DNA of 64,000 nucleotides, from contig NZ_SLUI01000007.1 in assembly GCF_004339805.1 (NCBI RefSeq), forward strand, positions 205,061 through 269,060. The letters are read 5' to 3'. Under the pieces are notes generated by a model. It was not told where the DNA came from and did no database searches. It was given only the letters and a program-made list of their open reading frames with translations. Shown here piece by piece: positions 36,470 through 44,324 of this stretch. Origin of the DNA: Anaerospora hongkongensis (lineage in GTDB: Bacteria > Bacillota > Negativicutes > Sporomusales > DSM-15969). How positions within the stretch are numbered: position 1 is the first letter of the stretch; each line of letters begins with the position of its first letter. The position numbers and the translations under genes are program-made.

Positions 36470-37108
36470 TTATGCCAAATCGGGTCTTATGCTGTTTTCA
36501 TTTGGAGTTTCAAAGGACGGCGGTAATTCATCGTCCAGTTCATCTTCAATCGAATTTTTAAAACGCTCAAACTGGGCTTCACTTACCAAATCTTCAATAT
36601 CTTCGCGAACACCACTGAATAAGCCCTGTGTATGTTCGGTAAACCCCATAACGCCTTGCACCGCTTTAACGGCAAGGGGACGCAGTTTTTCCCTGACGCT
36701 TGGCAGCAGTACGGCGCCAACAACCGCCAACCCCAGCCAAAATGTTAAGTCATGGCCGGTTCGCGCCTTTACCTCATGGCGGATACGCCGCCGTGATCGG
36801 GCAAAGGTGTTGGTTTCGGGGCTTTGTTCAAGCATCTCGGTCAGTTCAGCCAAATGCAGCAATTCTTTTCGCTCTTTGTGAATCAGCTGTTGCAGCGCTT
36901 TGCGGGTATAGGGGTCGGCAATGGAAGACAGCCGTTGTTCATAGGTACGGATTGCAGCCAGTTTGGCTTCAAAGACTTGTTCTAAGCTGAGCAGGGTACC
37001 ATCGCCGCCTGTATCCATGGCCCGGTCACGCATGCGTTGGCCCCGGTTTATTCTAGGGCCGGCAGAAACGGCAGTGTTATATTCCGGCTGTTCTTCTATA
37101 GTTGGCAT
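36470..37108 (-). CDS. Ferritin-like/TM protein with PacL-like tail
   Basis: 212 aa from the ATG with AAAGGAG. After a polar N-terminus, residues 35-95 form two long helices with an ExxH-type pattern (EAKLAAIRTYEQ; HKERKELLHLAEL), as in ferritin-like proteins. A single membrane helix follows (FWLGLAVVGAVLLPSV) then an amphipathic basic stretch (REKLRPLAVKAVQGVM) and an acidic tail. The second half resembles the 110-aa protein at 33552. Location before the ATPase paralogue supports a role in the same metal system. Confidence 0.65.
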   Translation of the reverse strand: MPTIEEQPEYNTAVSAGPRINRGQRMRDRAMDTGGDGTLLSLEQVFEAKLAAIRTYEQRLSSIADPYTRKALQQLIHKERKELLHLAELTEMLEQSPETNTFARSRRRIRHEVKARTGHDLTFWLGLAVVGAVLLPSVREKLRPLAVKAVQGVMGFTEHTQGLFSGVREDIEDLVSEAQFERFKNSIEDELDDELPPSFETPNENSIRPDLA

Positions 37109-37227
37109 AGTATCTCTCCTTTATTGCTCATAAGGTGATTGCACAGCAATATTATTGCCAGGTTTATCCACCCTATGCGTTCCTTATCTGCTTTTTAATG
37201 CGGATCGTTGAGAATATTGTCCAGGTA

Positions 37228-37257
37228 TTGACTAGCAACAGGATTCTATACTATAAT
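37228..37257 (+). promoter_or_regulatory. Sigma-A promoter
   Basis: TTGACT at 37228-37233 and a perfect TATAAT at 37252-37257 with 18-bp spacing, 41 bp before the ATG at 37299. Confidence 0.7.
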
Positions 37258-37261
37258 TAAT

Positions 37262-37280
37262 GATAATGATTATCGGTATC
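37262..37280 (+). promoter_or_regulatory. Fur-type operator at transcription start
   Basis: GATAATGATTATCGGTATC matches the Fur 19-mer at 16 of 19 positions, including a perfect 6-1-6 palindrome (37262-37274), just 3' of the -10 TATAAT. Binding there would block open-complex formation, the classical repressor position. Confidence 0.72.
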
Positions 37281-37298
37281 GTCGGAGGGCGGATTTGT

Positions 37299-37913
37299 AT
37301 GTCAGGATATAATACTTTAATAAAATTAGCCGCAATAGAGTGCATTGCCGATATACGCTGTGAATGTAATCAGCTGCGGTCCCGGATAAGCACAGTGGAA
37401 ATTGAGCGTTTAGCCGACGGATTACTGGAAAAAGCTCCGTTGCAATGGCCAATGGCATTAGTGGAGTTACAAAATGGGTGTATGACTGAGCGGCTGCTGC
37501 AGCATCTACAGTTTCGCGTCCGGCAATATGGGATTGCTTCTGAGTTCAATTTAGCTTTTCATGGACCTTTCCCGACCTTATCCTTAAAGCCGCTTCGTGA
37601 AATAGTAAACGAACACCGGATTACCTTACGCACTTCCCGCTGCATTGAATTTGTGGGCAACAAAGCATGGAACTGTGCTTTGAAGAAAGCAACCTCCCTG
37701 CCGTTGCATATCCCTGCCGCTACATGGGTGCTGGATACACTGGAATGCTCTCCTAAGCAGCAGCTGGCCATTGCCAGGCAGGACATTATACAGCGAATTA
37801 AAGGCATCATTATTAACTTTTTGCACGAATGGGAGAACTTGCTGGTTAGTTCCATAAAAGAGCAATTTTTATCAATCTCTGCCAGAATGCATATTCCGGC
37901 AGAAGCAGTATAA
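37299..37913 (+). CDS. Protein of unknown function behind a Fur-type operator, 204 aa
   Basis: 204 aa from the ATG with GGAGGG 9 nt upstream. No family recognised. It is soluble, starts MSGYNTLIKLAAIECIADIR and has five to six Cys residues scattered through the protein (CECNQLR, GCMTE, TSRCIEF, WNCALK, LECSPK) without a clear cluster pattern. It is preceded by a promoter/Fur-box pair and lies 160 bp before the intact P-type ATPase, with a hairpin terminator in between. Confidence 0.72.
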   Translation: MSGYNTLIKLAAIECIADIRCECNQLRSRISTVEIERLADGLLEKAPLQWPMALVELQNGCMTERLLQHLQFRVRQYGIASEFNLAFHGPFPTLSLKPLREIVNEHRITLRTSRCIEFVGNKAWNCALKKATSLPLHIPAATWVLDTLECSPKQQLAIARQDIIQRIKGIIINFLHEWENLLVSSIKEQFLSISARMHIPAEAV

Positions 37914-37974
37914 TCAAAATATTCTTTTCGCATAATACATTCTGTAGGCTGTGGCGTACCCGAATGTTTTTTTA

Positions 37975-38000
37975 AATCCCAAAGCCTGGGATTTTTTTTA
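37975..38000 (+). terminator. Intrinsic terminator
   Basis: AATCCCA pairs with TGGGATT and is followed by T8, between the unknown gene and the P-type ATPase gene. Confidence 0.8.
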
Positions 38001-38074
38001 TTCCACTTCGTCTTAGAGGACTTGGTCCAAGCCAAGTCTTTTCTAATGCCATCGATCAAAGGAGGTAAGCTTGT

Positions 38075-40294
38075 TTGGTCCCAGGAGTAATACGCATTGT
38101 TCACCATTTGCCAGGCCGGATGCGACTCTATATTGGAGAAATCCGGTTCAGGCCCGAACGGGCTGCCCATACTGCGGCGCTTCTCCGTGTTCAGGAGGGA
38201 ATAAAAGAGTGTACGGCAAATGCTAAGACAGGTACAGTACTATTGCATTATGAGCAAAACCGTATATCGGAACAATCCATCGTTGCGATGGTAAGAAAGT
38301 TATCCCTTCGACCCCGTCCTGAGACTGCACCGGAGCAGCAGAGCGGACGAAGGGTCCCCTTCCAATTGGAAGATTTATCGATTTTTGCCCAGGCGGCACT
38401 GGTAGCTGCCGGTGGGGTTATGCTGCTGGTCCAATTCGCAGTTTATTTGCTAAAACGCAAGGGACTGTCCATGCAGCTGGCAGTGTGGACAAATCTCATT
38501 ACGCTGCTGACAGCACTGCCAATTTTACGCAGTGGCTTGGAGGGGCTGGTTTTGCAGCGAAAATTAAATAATGAGTTTTTAATTGCTACCGCGATCGTGC
38601 TGTCGCTGCTATTGAAAGAAGGCCTTACCGGACTAGTTGTTGTCTGGCTGGTTAATGTGAGTACCCTGGCGGAGACGATTACGCTGGACCGGTCACGGCG
38701 GGCTATCCGCAGCATGCTGGAAGGAAAGGAGAAGTATGCCTGGGTTGTGGCAGACGGACAGGAAAAGCGCGTAGCGATTGATCAACTAAAACAAAAGGAT
38801 ATTGTTTCCGTCAAGATTGGTGCCCGAATTCCAGTTGACGGCATAATAACAGCGGGTGAAGCTGTTGTGAATCAAGCTGCGCTAACCGGTGAACCTATCG
38901 CCGTATTCAAAAAGCAGGGCGAGCGGGTACTGGCAGGCTCTACGATTGAACAAGGCACGTTATACATATGCGCTGAAAAAGTAGGTGACCAAACTTCTGT
39001 TGCCCGCATCATCCATCTGGTGGAGCAAGCAGCTCACGCACGGGCGCCGATTCAAAAGACGGCTGACCGGTATTCGGCGCGCATCATTCCGGCTTCGTTT
39101 GTACTGGCTTTTGTGGTATTTTTATTGACAAGAGATATACGGCGGACAATGACGATTCTGATTGTTGCCTGCCCGTGTGCCGCCGGATTAGCTACTCCGA
39201 CCGCTTTGAGCGCTGCTATCGGCAATGCTGCCAGCCGGGGTATTTTGGTGAAAGGCGGCCGGTACCTCGAAGAAGCAGGCCGAGTTAATTACCTGTTGTT
39301 CGATAAGACAGGCACGCTGACGGAAGGAAATCCTGCGGTCAGCAAAGTAATTTCTTTGAACCCGGATTATAATGCCAGAACCATTCTTACCCTTGCGGCA
39401 GCAGCTGAAGCGAATGCCAATCATCCACTGGCCAGTGCGATTCAAAAGGCTGCAGCAAGTGCCGGGATTACACTGCCTTGCCTGCCGAATAGCGAAATGG
39501 CAGTGGGACGCGGCGTAAAGGCAATGATCGATGGTGTTCCTGTATATGTAGGCAATTCCCGGTATTTAAAAGAGCTGCAGCTGACGATTCCTTCCACTTC
39601 CGAACTTGATGATTTGCGGCAAACCGCAACCTTTGTGTATGTGGCAAGCGGTAAACAAGTTATCGGAGTTCTGGCAATTGAAGATGCTCTTCGTGCCAAC
39701 GCTGTAACGGCGATCCGCAGCATACGAGAGGAAGGAATTACGGATATTGGAATTGTGACCGGTGATAATAGCGCCGCAGCCCAGGAAACGGCACGCCGTC
39801 TGGGGATAGAACGAGTTTGGTCGGGCATGCTCCCGGAAGATAAGTTTGCTTTGATTCAGGACCTGCAGCGGCAAGGCCGTATTGTTGGAATGACTGGCGA
39901 TGGCGTAAACGATTCGCCATCCCTGGCACTTGCCAATGTAGGCATTGCTATGGGCGTTGGCGGTGCCGATGCTGCGATTGATACTGCCGGAATCGTTTTG
40001 CGTGAGGATAATCCGGAAAAGATTGTAGAAGTTGTCCGGCTGGGCAAACATTCTTTAACGGTGATCAGACAAAATTTCCTGTTTGCAATCGGTGCTAATA
40101 TAATCGGGCTTGGCCTGGGAACAGCTAAACTGATATCACCCTTCTGGGCTGCTGTTCTGCATAATGCCAGTACGCTGGCAGTAGTCTTGAATTCGACACG
40201 GCTACTGTCTTATTCGCCGGAGCAAAGACCGGCTGTCAGTCAGCCGGAGACTAAGGAGGAGGATTGTCTGCCGTATAGTGGAATGCGACAGTAA
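38075..40294 (+). CDS. P1B-type heavy-metal translocating ATPase
   Basis: 739 aa from a TTG 10 nt after AAAGGAGG. Features in order: N-terminal HMA-like fold without CxxC (residues 1-70), membrane helices, TGEP at 271-274 (A domain), CPC at 366-368, DKTGT at 410-414, and GDGVNDSP in the P domain, with the C-terminal helix HNASTLAVVLNSTRLL. All catalytic motifs are intact. The CPC site and the HN...NS terminal motif fit a transition-metal exporter; the nearby Mn riboswitch, TerC gene and PacL-like proteins favour Mn or Zn (CtpC-like), as inference. Its tail overlaps the methyltransferase start. Confidence 0.95.
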   Translation: MVPGVIRIVHHLPGRMRLYIGEIRFRPERAAHTAALLRVQEGIKECTANAKTGTVLLHYEQNRISEQSIVAMVRKLSLRPRPETAPEQQSGRRVPFQLEDLSIFAQAALVAAGGVMLLVQFAVYLLKRKGLSMQLAVWTNLITLLTALPILRSGLEGLVLQRKLNNEFLIATAIVLSLLLKEGLTGLVVVWLVNVSTLAETITLDRSRRAIRSMLEGKEKYAWVVADGQEKRVAIDQLKQKDIVSVKIGARIPVDGIITAGEAVVNQAALTGEPIAVFKKQGERVLAGSTIEQGTLYICAEKVGDQTSVARIIHLVEQAAHARAPIQKTADRYSARIIPASFVLAFVVFLLTRDIRRTMTILIVACPCAAGLATPTALSAAIGNAASRGILVKGGRYLEEAGRVNYLLFDKTGTLTEGNPAVSKVISLNPDYNARTILTLAAAAEANANHPLASAIQKAAASAGITLPCLPNSEMAVGRGVKAMIDGVPVYVGNSRYLKELQLTIPSTSELDDLRQTATFVYVASGKQVIGVLAIEDALRANAVTAIRSIREEGITDIGIVTGDNSAAAQETARRLGIERVWSGMLPEDKFALIQDLQRQGRIVGMTGDGVNDSPSLALANVGIAMGVGGADAAIDTAGIVLREDNPEKIVEVVRLGKHSLTVIRQNFLFAIGANIIGLGLGTAKLISPFWAAVLHNASTLAVVLNSTRLLSYSPEQRPAVSQPETKEEDCLPYSGMRQ

Positions 40295-41027
40295 TAAGCT
40301 GATGATAAATGATATCAATGGTGATTCCGTTTCTTTTGATGCCTATGAAAAAATGGCTGGGTATTATTTTGAAGATGTTGATATAAAGCCGTTTAATGCT
40401 TACTTTGAAAGGCCGGCTACGTTGTCACTGCTGCCGGATGTACAGGGAAAATCTGTTCTCGATGCGGGCTGTGCTGCCGGATGGTATAGTAATTGGCTAT
40501 TAGAGCAAGGGGCTAATGTTACTGCCGTAGATTTCAGTCCGAACATGGTTGCCATGACTAAGAAAAGAGTGGGCAATAAAGCTGCTGTGCGGCAAGCTGA
40601 TTTACATGAACCGCTGCCATTTTTAGCTGATCGTTCAATGGATATAGTTGTTTCATCTTTAGCATTGCATTATTTAAAGACCTGGGAAATTGTACTGGCG
40701 GAATTTAATCGGATTTTAAAACCGCAGGGACTGCTGATTTTCTCTGTACATCATCCCTTACGGGATTTTGCTGCCTTTCCTGATAGCAATTATTTTAGAA
40801 CGGAAACAGTAGAAGAGGAATGGGAGATGAACGGGGAAACAGTAAAAGTCCGATTCTATCGCAGGTCATTATCCACGATGATTACTGCTTTACTGGATGC
40901 CGGGCTGATTATTGAAAAGTTCCTTGAACCAACCCCAACCAGGCAGTTTGCTGAATTACATCCTGAAGATTACAAACAGTTAACGACGAAACCACATTTT
41001 CTTATGATTAGAGCGAGAAAAAGTTAA
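40278..41027 (+). CDS. Class I SAM-dependent methyltransferase
   Basis: 249 aa from a GTG, overlapping the ATPase end by 17 bp; ATG at 40302 is an alternative start. SAM-binding motif I is LDAGCAAGWYSNWLLEQGA, with the acidic loop AVDFSP and SSLALHYLKTW further on. The Methyltransf_11/25 pattern is that of small-molecule methyltransferases; no substrate signature. Co-transcribed with the P-type ATPase; a metal-related substrate is not implied. Confidence 0.9.
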   Translation: MECDSNKLMINDINGDSVSFDAYEKMAGYYFEDVDIKPFNAYFERPATLSLLPDVQGKSVLDAGCAAGWYSNWLLEQGANVTAVDFSPNMVAMTKKRVGNKAAVRQADLHEPLPFLADRSMDIVVSSLALHYLKTWEIVLAEFNRILKPQGLLIFSVHHPLRDFAAFPDSNYFRTETVEEEWEMNGETVKVRFYRRSLSTMITALLDAGLIIEKFLEPTPTRQFAELHPEDYKQLTTKPHFLMIRARKS

Positions 41028-41109
41028 ATAGAATTGTAATTATATAGTATTTCTTAATTTTAATTATGTATAAACTGTAAATAGCGATGTTTACCAGGTA
41101 TTACAATAA

Positions 41110-41138
41110 TTGACAATAGCCAGTAGGCGTTATATATT
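41110..41138 (+). promoter_or_regulatory. Consensus sigma-A promoter for gamma-lyase paralogue
   Basis: TTGACA at 41110-41115, 17-bp spacer and TATATT at 41133-41138, 27 bp before the ATG at 41166. Confidence 0.75.
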
Positions 41139-41165
41139 CATTGTAAATCTAACAGTAAAGCTGGG

Positions 41166-42353
41166 ATGAAAATGAGTGAAAAAACGTCAATCGCTTTCCG
41201 GACAAAGTGTGTGCATGCAGGTAATGGAATTGATACAGAAACGGGAGCCATTAGGCGGCCGCTGATTATGGCCAACAGTTACCGCTTGCCTGAAGACGCG
41301 TCTACTCTTAACTGGAGCGATGCTGATCAGCTTTTGTACACGAGAAATACTTCAGCTAATCAGCGCTATTTGCAGGAAAAGCTGGCGGCCCTTGAAGGCG
41401 GCGAAGACTGCGTAGTGCTTGCCACTGGCGTGGCTGCTCTTGCCGGTGTGTTTTTTACTTTTTTGGATAAAGACGCTCATGTTGTATGCAGCAATGTTTC
41501 TTATATCGCCGTTTACCGGCTGCTGCAAGAGTATTTTCCCGATAAATATGATATAGAAACGACATTAGTCGATACGGCTGACCCCGAACAGGTTAAGCAG
41601 GCGATTCGTCCTAACACCAGGCTTATACACATTGAAACGCCGGGAAATCCGACAACCCGGGTAACCGACATTGCTGCCATTTCCCGGATCGCTAAAGAAG
41701 CAGGTGCCTTGCTTACTGTTGATAGTACATTTGCATCACCGTATTTGCAGCAGCCCCTTGCTCGTGGTGCCGATTTGGTTATTCACAGTCTAACCAAATA
41801 TATTAATGGCCATGGCGATGCAATGGGTGGTGCGGTTATTGGGTGCAAAGAACTGGTCGATAAAATTAAGCGCCAGGCGATGGTCAATCTGGGAGGAGCG
41901 ATTAGTCCCTTTAATGCCTGGATGATTATGCGCGGTGTGGTAACCTTGCCGCTGCGTATGCGGCAGCATAGCGAAAGTGCGCTCAAGATTGCTCAGTTTC
42001 TAGAGAGTTCTCCAGCAGTTGCCTTTGTTGCATATCCCGGCCTTGCCAGTCACCCGCAGCATGAAATTGCCAAAAAACAAATGTCCATGTTCTCCGGAGT
42101 CATTGCTTTTGGCCTGAAAGCTGATGTAGCAACGCATAATCAATTTGTTAACTCTCTTACCTTAATTGTACCCGCTGTTTCGATCGGACATGATGAGAGT
42201 CTGATGGTTTATACAGGACCCACCGATGAGAGAAATCACTTTTACCCAGCCGAGTTTCAAAACGGTCACCTCCGGTTTAGCGTTGGGCTCGAGGAAGCAG
42301 ATGATATCATTGCTGATCTCATACAAGCTTTTACCATTTGTGGTTTATATTGA
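41166..42353 (+). CDS. Divergent Cys/Met-metabolism PLP enzyme (gamma-lyase/synthase family)
   Basis: 395-aa fold-type I PLP protein paralogous to the enzyme at 19292. The Schiff-base Lys is in SLTKYINGHGD, and LLYTRNTSANQRYLQ and ETPGNPTTRVTDI fit the family. At the position of Tyr-Gly-Cys-Thr in megL it reads Tyr-Ile-Ala-Val (SYIAVYRLL), so the Cys typical of methionine gamma-lyase is absent. It may be a cystathionine/homocysteine gamma-lyase or gamma-synthase; substrate not assigned. A consensus promoter precedes it; the terminator at 42451 follows. Confidence 0.88.
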   Translation: MKMSEKTSIAFRTKCVHAGNGIDTETGAIRRPLIMANSYRLPEDASTLNWSDADQLLYTRNTSANQRYLQEKLAALEGGEDCVVLATGVAALAGVFFTFLDKDAHVVCSNVSYIAVYRLLQEYFPDKYDIETTLVDTADPEQVKQAIRPNTRLIHIETPGNPTTRVTDIAAISRIAKEAGALLTVDSTFASPYLQQPLARGADLVIHSLTKYINGHGDAMGGAVIGCKELVDKIKRQAMVNLGGAISPFNAWMIMRGVVTLPLRMRQHSESALKIAQFLESSPAVAFVAYPGLASHPQHEIAKKQMSMFSGVIAFGLKADVATHNQFVNSLTLIVPAVSIGHDESLMVYTGPTDERNHFYPAEFQNGHLRFSVGLEEADDIIADLIQAFTICGLY

Positions 42354-42432
42354 CAACTGGATTGGTTTGTGATACCATCAGTACAATTAAATAGCGCAAA
42401 TCCGGATGGCGATGTCATTTGGACAGTTGCAT

Positions 42433-42458
42433 GCTGATCAGAAATACTGAAGGCTAAG
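42433..42458 (+). repeat. Direct repeat copy 1 with terminator arm
   Basis: GCTGATCAGAAATACTGAAG followed by GCTAAG; an almost identical copy occurs at 43780-43804, so the LarA-like gene is bracketed by the two. Confidence 0.75.
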
Positions 42459-42480
42459 AACAATGTTCTTAGCCTTTTTT
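42451..42480 (+). terminator. Intrinsic terminator
   Basis: AGGCTAAGAAC pairs with GTTCTTAGCCT followed by T6, immediately upstream of the racemase-like gene. Confidence 0.88.
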
Positions 42481-42505
42481 GTGTGTAAAGGAGATTTTGC
42501 GAGCG

Positions 42506-43780
42506 ATGGCACAATTGATTCCGCTGACGATACCTTATGGCGGTACGACTCTTACTGTTGAAATTCCTGAGGAAAATTATCAGGCGACAGCTATTCCATC
42601 TCAGCCCCTAGCTGCAGTTGCTGATGAAGCGGCTGCAGTCCGGCAGGCCTTGCATTCCCCTATCGGTACACCCCGCTTGTCCCAAATGGTAAGGCCAGGT
42701 CATAAAATTGCGATTCTCGTCAGTGATTATACCAGGCCAACTCCTTCGGGTGTCATTTTGGAACCGATTTTATCAGAATTGGCTGAAAGCGGTGTTAAAA
42801 CAGCTGATATTATCATCTTGGTAGCTTGCGGCCTGCATGAACCATCATCGGAGGCCAATCTTAAATTGATGCTGGGCGAAGCTGTGCTTGGGAAGTATCA
42901 AGTAGTAAATCATAATGCCGACAGCCTGGAGGACCTAGTCTTTGTCGGTACGACAAGCAGGGGAATCCCTGTTAAAATTAACCGTCTGGCAGCTGAGGCA
43001 GATATACGTATTTCAGTTGGCAGCATTGATCCCCATCGTTTTGCCGGCTGGAGTGGCGGTGCGAAAAATATCTTGCCCGGTATTGCTGCCAGAGAAACGG
43101 TTAATAGTCATCATATCCTTTTGCGTGATCCGGCAACAGGCATGGGCATAACGGATGGCAATCCTTTTCGGGAGCAGCTGGAAGAGGCGGCGAGACTCGC
43201 GAAACTGGATTTTATTATTAATGTCATATTAGCTCGTGGAAGGGAGATCGCCCATGTTGTGGCCGGAGATGCGGTCAAAGCCCACCGTGCCGGTGTGGCA
43301 TATGCTCAGCAGCGAATGGAGGTTCAAGTTTCCAGGCAAGCGGATATCATCATTGCTTCGCCCGGTGGTGCGCCGCGGGACCGGGAGTTCTGGCAGACAG
43401 AAGGCAAGGGACTTGGCCCTGTCAGTACAATGGTCAAGGATGGCGGCATTGTGATTATAGCGGCTCAGTGTCTCGGCGGCATTGGTAATGATGAGTTTGC
43501 CCAATACTTAAGCACTATGAATATTACCGAAATGGAAGCGGCATTAGTAAACGGCCCATTTTCCATGGCTTTAGCAAAAGCGTATGAATTCGCCAAGCTG
43601 GCTCAACGGGTTCAGGTCTGGCTCGTTACAGAGGGCCTGGATGCTGCGGCGTTTACGAAAATCGCAGTAAAGGTTTTTCCTTCTCTGGAAGAGGCTGTAA
43701 AGCTAGCCTTGGAGCAAAAACCTGCTGCCGCTGTTCTGGCCGTGCCAAATGCGGCAGGAGTGATTTTAAAATTGCGTTAG
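42506..43780 (+). CDS. LarA-family nickel-pincer racemase-like protein
   Basis: 424 aa from the ATG 12 nt after AAAGGAG. It belongs to the DUF2088/LarA family, which racemises or epimerises 2-hydroxyacids with a nickel-pincer cofactor. Candidate catalytic residues: His in VACGLHEP, then PHRFAGWSGGAKNILPG with His and Lys, and SHH after it, at the spacing of the LarA His/Lys set. It precedes a TctBAC tripartite transporter, so the substrate may be a 2-hydroxy-carboxylate imported by it. No larB/larC/larE maturation genes are in the window. Confidence 0.87.
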   Translation: MAQLIPLTIPYGGTTLTVEIPEENYQATAIPSQPLAAVADEAAAVRQALHSPIGTPRLSQMVRPGHKIAILVSDYTRPTPSGVILEPILSELAESGVKTADIIILVACGLHEPSSEANLKLMLGEAVLGKYQVVNHNADSLEDLVFVGTTSRGIPVKINRLAAEADIRISVGSIDPHRFAGWSGGAKNILPGIAARETVNSHHILLRDPATGMGITDGNPFREQLEEAARLAKLDFIINVILARGREIAHVVAGDAVKAHRAGVAYAQQRMEVQVSRQADIIIASPGGAPRDREFWQTEGKGLGPVSTMVKDGGIVIIAAQCLGGIGNDEFAQYLSTMNITEMEAALVNGPFSMALAKAYEFAKLAQRVQVWLVTEGLDAAAFTKIAVKVFPSLEEAVKLALEQKPAAAVLAVPNAAGVILKLR

Positions 43781-43804
43781 CTGATCAGAAAACTGAAGGC
43801 TAAG
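43780..43804 (+). repeat. Direct repeat copy 2 with terminator arm
   Basis: GCTGATCAGAAAACTGAAGG plus CTAAG, differing by one deletion from the copy at 42433. Confidence 0.75.
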
Positions 43805-43825
43805 GAGAAATCCTTAGCCTTTTTA
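43797..43825 (+). terminator. Intrinsic terminator
   Basis: AAGGCTAAGGA pairs with TCCTTAGCCTT, T-rich downstream, between the racemase-like and tctB genes. Confidence 0.82.
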
Positions 43826-43850
43826 TTTTCAGATTAAAGGAGGAAGAGGC

Positions 43851-44309
43851 GTGCGGGCAGGTAATTTTGTTGCAGCACTGTTGACCATCGGACTGGGTTT
43901 ATTTATGGTCATAGAAGCAGGTAAAATGAATATTGGGTTCACAGGGGAACTGCATGCCGGCATATTTCCCCGTTTGGTGGGAATTGGCTTTTTGCTGCTG
44001 GGGACTTTGCAATTGTTTCAGGAATGCCGGTCTGCTACAAGCTCCCAAGGAAAAATACCATGGCCTGCTGGTGAATACAGGCAGAGAGCAGCCGCAATTG
44101 GCAGCGCCATTCTTGTATATTTACTTGTTTTACCCTGGATGGGATTTGGGCTTACTACTTTTTTATTTACTATTTTTTGCATGAAAGTTTTAGGGAATTA
44201 TCAATGGACACTCCCTGTTGCGACAGCCTTGCTGACGTCCGGACTAAGTACTTTGGTGTTTCAGGTTTGGCTTGATCTTAGATTGCCTGGCGGATTGCTG
44301 GGATATTGA
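43851..44309 (+). CDS. tctB: TctB-family small membrane subunit of tripartite tricarboxylate transporter
   Basis: 152 aa from a GTG after GGAGGAAGAGG. Four predicted membrane helices and the DUF1468 pattern (GIFPRLVGIGFLLLGTLQL; LPWMGFGLTTFLF). It is the small integral partner of TctA. Order here is B-A-C rather than the frequent C-B-A. Confidence 0.88.
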   Translation: MRAGNFVAALLTIGLGLFMVIEAGKMNIGFTGELHAGIFPRLVGIGFLLLGTLQLFQECRSATSSQGKIPWPAGEYRQRAAAIGSAILVYLLVLPWMGFGLTTFLFTIFCMKVLGNYQWTLPVATALLTSGLSTLVFQVWLDLRLPGGLLGY

Positions 44310-44324
44310 GTGGAGGTAGTAACT

